From an uncultured Propionivibrio sp. (lineage in GTDB: Bacteria > Pseudomonadota > Gammaproteobacteria > Burkholderiales > Rhodocyclaceae), in NCBI GenBank assembly GCA_938040985.1, contig CALHZD010000068.1, positions 1-25,181 of the forward strand: a DNA stretch of 25,181 bases, read 5' to 3'. The notes beneath the pieces are model-generated. The model saw nothing but the letters and a program-made list of their open reading frames with translations. It had not been told where the DNA came from and ran no database searches. Within the stretch, counting starts at the first letter, position 1, and each line of letters starts with the position of its first letter. Below, piece by piece: positions 14,471 through 22,384 of the stretch. The position numbers and the translations under genes were made by a program.

Positions 14471-15694
14471 ATGTATCGCCAGATATCAACACCGCCGATC
14501 GTACCAAACACGCCGCAGCTTTCCGGCGCGGTGGCCTGGCTGTGCGCCTTTTTCGCCTTTCTGAACATCTACGCCATGCAGCCTGTGCTGCCCATGGTCA
14601 TGCGCGACTTCGGGGCGACGCCGGTGCAGGCCGGTTTCACCGTAGGCGCGACGATTCTCGCACTGGCGCTGATGTCGCCGTTCATCGGCATGCTGTCGGA
14701 CGCGACGGGGCGTAAATCCGTCGTCTTCTTTTCGCTGCTCGGGCTATGCCTGCCCACGGCGTTGGTCCCTTTTGCCGACAGCCTGCGCATGCTCATCGTT
14801 CTGCGCTTTCTGCAAGGCTTGTTCATTCCCGGCATTGTCGTCGTGCTGCTGGCTTATATTGGCGAGGAGTGTGAAGGCGAGGCGATTGCGCGCTTAAACG
14901 GCGTTTTTATGAGCGGCGCGGTCATGGGGGGCTTTTGCGGCCGCCTTATCACCGGCCATCTGGGTCATTTCTTTGGCTGGCGCAGCGCCTTCGTTGCGCT
15001 GACGCTGCTCGATGCGCTCGGCGCGCTGATCGTATGGCGCGGAATGCCCGCTTCGCGCCATTTCACGGCCAACCGCAATGTTGGCAATGCCTTGCGCATC
15101 CTCGGCCGGCATCTACACAACATTCCGCTGCTCACCGCCTGCGTGGTCGGCTTCTGCGTGCTGTTCTCGCTGATCAGCGCTTTTACCTATGTGGTCGTCT
15201 TGCTCGGTTTTCCGCCTTTCAGCCTGTCGGTCGCCGCGCTGGCGAACATCTTCTGCGTCTATCTGGTCGGCGCGCTCATCACGCCTTTTTCCGGGCGCTT
15301 CATCGCCCGCATCGGCAGCCGCGCGGCGCTCCTTATTGCCCTGGCGGTGTCTTCGGGCGGATTGTGCCTGGCGCTGCTGCCCTCGCTCTTCTCCGTTCTC
15401 GCCGGTCTGACGCTGTGTTCCTCGGCGATATTCATTTGCCAGGCCGCGGCGTTCAGCGCCATCGCCCATAATGTCAGCGAGGGTCGTTCGCTGGCCAGCG
15501 GCCTGTATTACATGGCCTATTACGGCGGCGGCGCAACCGGCGCCTGGGTGGCCGGGCTAGCGTTCGAGGCATACGGCTGGAGCGGATCGGTCATTTCCAT
15601 GATTCTGGCTCAGGCCGTCGCCGCCCTTGCCGCCTGGTTCGGCTGGCGCGGGGCCACGCCGGCAATTGCGCCGCGCCTCCCGCCGGAAAACTAG
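14471..15694 (+). CDS. MFS transporter (YnfM/DHA-like)
   Basis: 407 residues with about 12 hydrophobic segments, so an inner-membrane secondary transporter. The first helix is WLCAFFAFLNIYAMQPVLPM. Loop 2-3 carries motif A, GMLSDATGRKSV, typical of drug:H+ antiporters, and helix 4 has LRFLQGLFIPGIVVVLLAYI. A soluble loop (SRHFTANRNVGNALRILGR) divides the two halves, and GLYYMAYYGGGATGAWVAGL lies in the second half. It resembles YnfM-type exporters of unknown substrate. The ribosome site is weak. It is flanked upstream by two Correia-like elements and downstream by the CRISPR-like relic, with no operon partner. Confidence 0.88.
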   Translation: MYRQISTPPIVPNTPQLSGAVAWLCAFFAFLNIYAMQPVLPMVMRDFGATPVQAGFTVGATILALALMSPFIGMLSDATGRKSVVFFSLLGLCLPTALVPFADSLRMLIVLRFLQGLFIPGIVVVLLAYIGEECEGEAIARLNGVFMSGAVMGGFCGRLITGHLGHFFGWRSAFVALTLLDALGALIVWRGMPASRHFTANRNVGNALRILGRHLHNIPLLTACVVGFCVLFSLISAFTYVVVLLGFPPFSLSVAALANIFCVYLVGALITPFSGRFIARIGSRAALLIALAVSSGGLCLALLPSLFSVLAGLTLCSSAIFICQAAAFSAIAHNVSEGRSLASGLYYMAYYGGGATGAWVAGLAFEAYGWSGSVISMILAQAVAALAAWFGWRGATPAIAPRLPPEN

Positions 15695-16437
15695 GTTTCC
15701 GATTTCATTGGCGGCTGCTTCATACACCATGCGCCTTGCGCGCGAGCGACTACGGCAGCTGATACGGGGGATCTCGATTACGCGGCGACTGCTCCGCACG
15801 CGGCCGCACCGGAATGGAGGCGAATAGTAGCGCTGTGTGAGCGAACGCGTGCACCGAGGATGACCGATTGCCCGCCGCTGGCGGAATGTGCATTTGAAAG
15901 CGTATCAACCCGCACCTCCGCAGGCACGGCTGGACGGGCGGGACTCGACATAGCGCACGGTGTCGTAGCCCTGTGTCCCCGTAGACACGGCTGGACGCGA
16001 TCCGTAAGCCCGGCGCCGGCCTCAACAAAACCATGCCTGCGGCAATGCGGATGTGCGTCCCCACGCGGGAGACACCCGTTGTAAACATCTATTCGGACCT
16101 GGGAGCCTAGGTGCGCCTCGCCCATGCGGGAGCCGCGCGCCCAATTTTCGCCGCCGCGTTTTCCCTGCGACAGGAAATGAAACGGAACGCTCCGCCCACG
16201 CGCCGGCCGCGTTTCCATTCGGCGGAAGGCTGCCCGGAGCGCACGCCACACGCCGCGACAGCACGTAACGCATCCGGCAGCCTGATGGTGACGTTTGCTT
16301 GCGCTGCACCGATCGTCGCCGGCAATGTTTATCCGGCGGATTGGCCTGATCGGGTCTATCGGGCGGGCCGGCCGCTTTCCGGCGGCTGATCGCCGACTTG
16401 CCTGCGATTTACCGGCTGAGGCTACTGGCTAGGGCTA
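15695..16437. other. 743-bp gene-free region between the MFS gene and leuA
   Basis: No credible gene is seen; several open frames of 60-160 codons on both strands lack family features and cross the repeats. It contains a short dyad CGGAAA/TTTCCG over the MFS stop (15684-15701), the degenerate CRISPR-like repeats at 15910-16139, and the 34-nt trpE-like segment at 15937-15970. A dyad TTCCCTG-CGA-CAGGAA lies at 16161-16176. Bases 16180-16437 show nothing recognisable. Confidence 0.6.
15910..16139 (+). CRISPR. Degenerate type I-E-like repeat relic (tentative)
   Basis: Two related ~29-bp blocks at 15910-15938 and 15971-15999 share GRCACGGCTGGACG at exactly 61-bp spacing. Two others at ~16053-16078 (GTGCGTCCCCACGCGGGAG) and 16111-16139 (GTGCGCCTCGCCCATGCGGG) share the GCGGGAG position at 61 bp, with 32 nt between them. 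A 61-bp period is the 29+32 layout of type I-E arrays, and the blocks loosely fit a GTGTTCCCCGC…GCGGGGATGAACCG type repeat. The spacer at 15937-15970 matches the window's own trpE. Repeats have diverged strongly (19/26 between the first two) and no cas gene is in the window, so this would be a dead remnant. Confidence 0.4.
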
Positions 16438-18093
16438 CTACCGGCTAAGGCGGTTGGCGCCGCTGACCAGCGCCTTGAGCGAGGCGGTGACAATGTTCGC
16501 ATCCAGGCCGACGCCGTAGCATTCATGCTCGCCGTTGCCGGCCATCACTTCCATGAAGGCGCAGGCGCGGGCATCGCCGCCCTTGCCCATCGAGCGCTCC
16601 TCATAGCTGCGCACTTGCAGGCTGATTCCGATGGCCGCCAGCGCCTGCACGGCCGCGTCGATCGGGCCGTTGCCGAGCCCGTCAAGCGCCTGGGCGATGC
16701 CATCGCGCTCGACGTTCAGCCGAATGCCCTGCTGCGCGCCGGCGTCAAACAACTGGTGGCTGACGTAACGCACAGGGGCGGCGGTATTCAGATACGTGCG
16801 CGCAAAAAGCGACCAGATATCGCCCGCGTCCATTTCGCCGCCGTGATGGTCGGTATACCGCTGCACCTCGCCGGAAAATTCGACCTGCAAGCGCCGCGGC
16901 ATGGCAATGCCGTACTCGGTTTCCAGCAAATAGGCGACGCCTCCCTTGCCCGACTGGCTGTTGATGCGAATGACGGAATCGTAGCTGCGGCCAAGGTCGC
17001 TCGGGTCGATCGGCAGATAGGGCATATTCCACCGCTGCGCCCCGTTCTGCATGGCAAAGCCTTTCTTGATCGCGTCCTGATGCGAGCCGGAAAAGGCCGT
17101 GAAAACGAGGTCGCCGACATAGGGATGGCGCGGATGAATCGGCATCTGCGTGCAATGTTCGTAGCAGCGCGCCACTTCGTTGATATTGGAAAAATCAAGT
17201 TGCGGATCGACGCCTTGCGTATACATATTGAGCGCCAGCGTGACGATATCGACGTTGCCGGTGCGCTCGCCGTTGCCGAAAAGGCAGCCTTCCACGCGGT
17301 CGGCGCCGGCCATCAGCCCCAATTCCGCCGCCGCCACGGCCGTGCCGCGGTCGTTGTGCGGGTGCAGGCTGAGGATCACGCTGTCGCGCCGCGCCAGATG
17401 GCGGTGCATCCATTCGATCTGGTCGGCGTACACATTGGGCGTCGCCATTTCCACCGTCGTCGGCAGATTGAGGATGATTTTGCGCTGCGGCGTCGCCCCC
17501 CACGCCGCGCTGACGGCATCGCAGACTTCCAGGGCAAAATCCAGCTCGGTGCCGGTGAAATGCTCCGGGCTGTATTCGAGCATCCACTCGGTTTCCGGCT
17601 GCGCCTCGCACAGGCTGCGCGCCAGCTTGACGGCGGAAACGGCCATCTCGACAACTTCCGCCTTGCTCAGGTGGAAAACAAATTCGCGGAAAGGTTTGGA
17701 CGTGGCGTTGTAAAGATGAACGATGGCGCGCTTTACCCCGCGGAGCGACTCGAAGGTGCGGCGGATCAACTCCTCGCGCGCCGGCGCCAGCACTTCTACC
17801 GTCACATCATCGGGAATATGTTTCCCTTCGATCAGCGTGCGCACGAAGTCGAAATCGGTCTGCGAGGCGGACGGGAAACCGATCTCGATTTCCTTGAAAC
17901 CGATCCGGCACAGCGTCTGAAACATGCGCATCTTGCGCTCGCTGTCCATAGGCTCAAACAGCGCCTGATTGCCATCGCGCAGATCCGAACTCATCCAGAT
18001 CGGCGCCTTGTCGATGGTGCGGTTCGGCCACTGGCGATCAGCAAGGCGTATGGGGGGAAACGGCGTGTATTTGCTGGCGGGATTTTTCAACAT
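16438..18093 (-). CDS. leuA: 2-isopropylmalate synthase (LeuA type 2)
   Basis: 551 residues, the length of the long LeuA2 form. It condenses acetyl-CoA with 2-ketoisovalerate, the first committed step of leucine synthesis. Motifs are MSSDLRDGNQALFEPM (catalytic Arg and metal Asp), GFKEIEIGFPSASQTDFDFVR, ILSLHPHNDRGTAVAAAELG (metal HxH/N region) and GCLFGNGERTGNVD. The C-terminal regulatory leucine-binding domain is present (MEVMAGNGEHECYGVGLDANIVTA, with GNGEHECYGVG as its core). AAGAG about 7 nt precedes the ATG at 18093. It is divergent from an Lrp-family gene across ~180 bp, so leucine-responsive control by that protein is plausible (inference). Confidence 0.97.
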   Translation of the reverse strand: MLKNPASKYTPFPPIRLADRQWPNRTIDKAPIWMSSDLRDGNQALFEPMDSERKMRMFQTLCRIGFKEIEIGFPSASQTDFDFVRTLIEGKHIPDDVTVEVLAPAREELIRRTFESLRGVKRAIVHLYNATSKPFREFVFHLSKAEVVEMAVSAVKLARSLCEAQPETEWMLEYSPEHFTGTELDFALEVCDAVSAAWGATPQRKIILNLPTTVEMATPNVYADQIEWMHRHLARRDSVILSLHPHNDRGTAVAAAELGLMAGADRVEGCLFGNGERTGNVDIVTLALNMYTQGVDPQLDFSNINEVARCYEHCTQMPIHPRHPYVGDLVFTAFSGSHQDAIKKGFAMQNGAQRWNMPYLPIDPSDLGRSYDSVIRINSQSGKGGVAYLLETEYGIAMPRRLQVEFSGEVQRYTDHHGGEMDAGDIWSLFARTYLNTAAPVRYVSHQLFDAGAQQGIRLNVERDGIAQALDGLGNGPIDAAVQALAAIGISLQVRSYEERSMGKGGDARACAFMEVMAGNGEHECYGVGLDANIVTASLKALVSGANRLSR

Positions 18094-18237
18094 GATGCGC
18101 TCTTTCGGAATCGTTGTTCAGAGAAGTTTTTGATAGCGGAATCATACTCCGGGCGCCGGCGCAGACGATTGCGATCTTTTCCTGAGAATGGCTTAAATGC
18201 GAAATAAAACAACCCAAAAAAGAAAATTTTCGGCAGA

Positions 18238-18250
18238 ATATTGCCAATAT
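18238..18250. promoter_or_regulatory. Palindromic candidate operator in the leuA/lrp intergenic region
   Basis: ATATTG-C-CAATAT is a perfect 6-1-6 palindrome in an AT-rich stretch, 20 bp upstream of the Lrp-like start codon and ~145 bp upstream of leuA. Lrp/AsnC proteins bind ~15-bp AT-rich palindromes and usually repress their own gene, so this is a reasonable operator. Binding is inferred from position and symmetry only. Confidence 0.5.
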
Positions 18251-18270
18251 ATCCATTTCAGGAAAAAATC

Positions 18271-18732
18271 ATGCAAATTGACCGCATCGACCGTCAGATG
18301 CTTCGCCACCTCCAGCAGGACGGGCGCATCAGCAACCAGGAACTCGCCGACCGCGTCGGCCTCTCGCCCTCGCCCTGCCTGCGCCGCCTGCGCGCGCTTG
18401 AAGAAGCCGGCATCATTGCCGGCTACCACGCCCGGCTCGACGCCGCCAGACTCGGCTACGCGCTGATGGCGCTCATCCATATTTCGATGGATGCCCACAC
18501 GCCCGAGCGTTTCGAGAATTTCGACCGGGAAATCGCCGCCATGCCGGAAGTGCTCGAATGCCTGCTGATCACCGGGCAGGAGGCCGACTACCAGCTCAAG
18601 GTCATCGTCCCCGACATGGACGCCTTTCAGGAACTGCTGCTCAACCGAATCACGCGCATTCCGGGCGTGACCGGCGTGCATTCGAGCTTTGTCCTGCGCC
18701 GGGTCGTCGACCGCACCGACGTGCCGGTGTAG
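18271..18732 (+). CDS. Lrp/AsnC family transcriptional regulator
   Basis: 153 residues from the ATG at 18271, with AGGA 8 nt upstream; a TTG at 18241 would add ten atypical residues. The N-terminal winged helix-turn-helix is typical (IDRQMLRHLQQDGRISNQEL then ADRVGLSPSPCLRRLRALEE). The C-terminal RAM effector/oligomerisation domain spans residues ~65-145 (ALMALIHISMD…VLECLLITGQEADYQLKVIV…PGVTGVHSSFVLRRV). The family forms octamers that sense amino acids. The divergent placement against leuA suggests control of leucine synthesis; it could instead act globally, and Lrp itself cannot be distinguished from paralogues by sequence alone. Confidence 0.92.
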   Translation: MQIDRIDRQMLRHLQQDGRISNQELADRVGLSPSPCLRRLRALEEAGIIAGYHARLDAARLGYALMALIHISMDAHTPERFENFDREIAAMPEVLECLLITGQEADYQLKVIVPDMDAFQELLLNRITRIPGVTGVHSSFVLRRVVDRTDVPV

Positions 18733-18762
18733 CCGGTTTCGCCGGACTTACACCTTCAAACC

Positions 18763-18870
18763 TTAACTTGTCCTATTTCTTAGTTAAGAAATATAGATTA
18801 ACCTTAACTAAGAAGGACGCTTAGTTAAGGGAATGCGGTTAACTTTAACTAACACAGGCGCTTAAGTTAA
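18763..18870. promoter_or_regulatory. Cluster of seven TTAACT/AGTTAA sites with alternative hairpins
   Basis: TTAACT or its complement starts at 18763, 18782, 18804, 18823, 18839, 18845 and 18865. TTCTTAGTTAAG (18777-18788) pairs perfectly with CTTAACTAAGAA (18803-18814). CCTTAACTAAG (18802-18812) also pairs perfectly with CTTAGTTAAGG (18820-18830) around a 7-nt loop, so the two stems exclude each other. The cluster lies between the Lrp-like stop and fic. It may be an operator array for the Fic winged-helix domain or another regulator. Confidence 0.7.
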
Positions 18871-18941
18871 ACTAATCGCCACCCAGCCCACATTCCATCT
18901 TTCCATCATTCCATCTATCCGGCGCCGCCCCTTTTACCTAT

Positions 18942-20072
18942 GAAATTCGAGAACTTCACCCCGGCCGCTGGCAGCAGCGCCTGCAATATAAGAGCTTTGA
19001 ACCCGTTCCGGTCAATCATGACTGGGCCTGGGAAGACCGACAAATCAACCTGCTGCTGGAATCCGCCAACCGCGCACTGGGCGAACTCAATGCTTTTTCG
19101 TTGATCGTGCCGGATATTGACCTGTTCATTACAATGCACGTAGTCAAGGAAGCGCAGACCTCCAGCCGCATCGAAGGCACGCGCACCAGCATTGACGAAG
19201 CCGTCCTGCCCGAAGAGCAGATCACCCCCGAAAAACGCGATGACTGGCACGAAGTCAATAACTACGTCGAGGCCGTCAATTACGCCATAGCCGAACTGCA
19301 TAGCCTGCCGCTATCCAACCGTCTGCTGCGTCAAACCCATACCATTTTGATGCGCGGCGTACGCGGGCAGCACAAGCAGCCCGGCGAATTCCGCATCAGT
19401 CAAAACTGGATTGGCGGCTCTAGCCTCGCCGATGCCGCGTTCATCCCCCCGCATCACGACAATGTGCCGGAACTGATGGGCGATCTGGAAAAATTCTGGC
19501 ACAACGAAGCCATTGCCTTGCCGCACCTGATTCGGGTGGCGATCAGCCATTACCAGTTCGAAACCATTCACCCGTTTCTCGACGGCAACGGCCGCATCGG
19601 CCGCCTGTTGATTCCGCTTTATCTGGTCAGCAATAGCCTGTTAGCCAAACCCTCGCTCTATCTGTCGGATTTCTTCGAGCGCAACCGGGGCAGCTACTAC
19701 GATGCGCTGACCCGCGTGCGCACTTCCGGCGACCTGATCCACTGGGTGCGTTTTTTTCTGCAAGGCGTGGCCGAAACCTCGATCAAAGGGCGCGAGACGT
19801 TCAGAAAAATTCTTGCCTTACGCACCGATGCGGAGCAACGCATCCTAAGCCTGGGCAAACGCACGCCCAATGCCCACACCGCACTGAACCTACTATACAG
19901 CCGTCCCATCATTGCCGCCGCCAATCTGGAACAAGCGCTTGGCGTATCCACGCCCACGGCGCAGGCTTTAATTAAGGAACTGGTTCGCCTCGGCATTCTG
20001 AGCGAAATCACCGGTCAGAAACGCGCCCGGCTGTACTCCTTCAAATCTTACCTCGACCTGTTCCTTGGCTAA
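18942..20072 (+). CDS. Class II Fic-domain protein (AMPylator), start codon apparently lost
   Basis: 376 residues of homologous frame. Fic enzymes transfer AMP (or other phosphoryl groups) to protein hydroxyls. The inhibitory helix motif AQTSSRIEGTRTS (S-x-x-x-E-G, N-terminal, class II) precedes the active site HPFLDGNGRIGRLL (catalytic His ~210), which matches HxFx(D/E)GNGRxxR fully. The C-terminal ~90 residues form a winged-helix-like domain (ALNLLYSRPIIAAANLEQAL…TAQALIKELVRLG), as in SoFic-type proteins. The family-like N-terminus (EIRELHPGRWQQRLQYKSF) is in frame from 18942, but no ATG, GTG or TTG precedes it before the stop at 18873. The ATG at 18940 is out of frame; one extra G there would give MEIRELHPG. 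The first usable in-frame start is TTG 19101. Confidence 0.85.
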   Translation, partial: EIRELHPGRWQQRLQYKSFEPVPVNHDWAWEDRQINLLLESANRALGELNAFSLIVPDIDLFITMHVVKEAQTSSRIEGTRTSIDEAVLPEEQITPEKRDDWHEVNNYVEAVNYAIAELHSLPLSNRLLRQTHTILMRGVRGQHKQPGEFRISQNWIGGSSLADAAFIPPHHDNVPELMGDLEKFWHNEAIALPHLIRVAISHYQFETIHPFLDGNGRIGRLLIPLYLVSNSLLAKPSLYLSDFFERNRGSYYDALTRVRTSGDLIHWVRFFLQGVAETSIKGRETFRKILALRTDAEQRILSLGKRTPNAHTALNLLYSRPIIAAANLEQALGVSTPTAQALIKELVRLGILSEITGQKRARLYSFKSYLDLFLG

Positions 20073-20223
20073 GGGAAACCGATTAACTTTAACGAACATG
20101 AAAAATTCTGGAATGACCTAATTTCTCATATTGCGTTGGAAATGCTTGCCGTACAAAAAACAACCGCACCCAAGTGAATGCATTCAAACCTCAACCGGTT
20201 GCAGCACGAGCTGCATAGCAGCG
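20073..20223 (+). other. fic 3' flank with repeat of the upstream motif and in-frame extension
   Basis: AAGGGAAACCGATTAACTTT at 20071-20090 repeats the sequence at 18827-18846 on the other side of fic (AAGGGAATGCGGTTAACTTT). In the fic frame, beyond its TAA, 34 further codons stay open to a TGA at 20175-20177 (with segment FNEHEKFWNDLISHIALEML), with no start codon. This may be a relic of another gene; I do not recognise it. Confidence 0.4.
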
Positions 20224-20225
20224 CC

Positions 20226-20402
20226 GAAGCCCTTATGAACAGGGCGTTTCCGGGCAGCCATGCCGCAAGCCCACGTCCTTTGGGCATTTCCAGGCACCCA
20301 TCGCCAGAACCCGCATCCTATAAGGCGTTCCGGGCAGGCCGGCTGGAAATGCCCGATAGACAAGGGCTGGCGGCCAGTGGCATAAATTATCGGGCAGAGA
20401 AG
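20226..20402. repeat. 39-bp unit array, copy A of a ~180-bp direct duplication
   Basis: Four imperfect ~39-bp units in order, starting with GAAGCCCTTATGAACAGGGC, then GCAAGCCCACGTCCTTTGGG, CAGAACCCGCATCCTATAAG and TGGAAATGCCCGATAGACAA. The block ends with ATAAATTATCGGGCAGAGAA. The same order recurs 393 bp downstream as copy B. A hairpin with arms GGCCAGTG (20372-20379) and CACTGGCC (20412-20419) encloses the ATAAATTATCGG tract. Confidence 0.85.
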
Positions 20403-20419
20403 GTAATCAATCACTGGCC

Positions 20420-20618
20420 AGAGAGGCGAGCGGCATACGTCCCGGAAGGCTTCCCGAAATGCGCCCAAGCCTTGCCTCAGCCTGCGCCTCAGTTGAGGGC
20501 GCCGGTCAAGCTGAATGAACGGCCGTGCCGGGTTACAGCCGCCCCATCCTTGCCCGCCTTCCTGGCCATCGAGCCAGCGCCGTACCGGAACTGGCACCCG
20601 CCGTCATACCCCTCGGCT
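20420..20618. other. Spacer between the two repeat blocks
   Basis: About 200 bp of GC-rich sequence with no gene, RNA or terminator that I can recognise. A frame open across both repeat copies (20178-20888, plus) includes this stretch but has no family features. Confidence 0.4.
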
Positions 20619-20802
20619 GAAGCCCGCGTCTTTTGGGCGTTTCCGGCCACCCATGCCGGAAACCCACGTCCCTTGGGCATTTCCAGGCAGCCATTGCTAG
20701 AACCCGCGTCCTATAAGGCGTTCCGGGTAGGCAGGCTGGAAACGCCCGATAGACAAGGGCTGACGGCCAGCAGCCGACGAAATAAATTATCGGACAGAGA
20801 AG
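20619..20802. repeat. 39-bp unit array, copy B of the direct duplication
   Basis: Units start GAAGCCCGCGTCTTTTGGGC, GGAAACCCACGTCCCTTGGG, TAGAACCCGCGTCCTATAAG and TGGAAACGCCCGATAGACAA, the same order as copy A, ending in AATAAATTATCGGACAGAGA. Arms AGCCGACG (20772-20779) and CGTCGGCT (20807-20814) form a hairpin around the conserved tract and end exactly at the rng stop codon. On the minus strand it would be the 3' end structure of rng mRNA, but no T-run follows. Confidence 0.85.
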
Positions 20803-20814
20803 CAGCCGTCGGCT

Positions 20815-22269
<1,455 letters not shown>

Positions 22270-22384
22270 GGCAAACAAAAGCGTTAAACAAACGCTGTAG
22301 AATGTTGAAATTCCTGGCATTCTACCGCGATCTCTCCGCCTTTCTTTTTGCTTTTTTTCCCTGCCTTTTCCCGTCAGTCCCGCC

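Noticed and set aside
15937..15970. trpE pseudogene as explanation of the match
   Set aside because: Similarity stops abruptly on both sides after 34 bases, and flanking sequence in neither direction resembles trpE.
15778..16251. Minus-strand open frame of 157 codons in the gene-free region
   Set aside because: No family features, it crosses the CRISPR-like blocks and the trpE copy, and competing open frames of similar length exist on the other strand.
16525..18207. Plus-strand open frame of 560 codons
   Set aside because: Antisense to leuA throughout; no family motif, and composition is that of a reverse-complement shadow.
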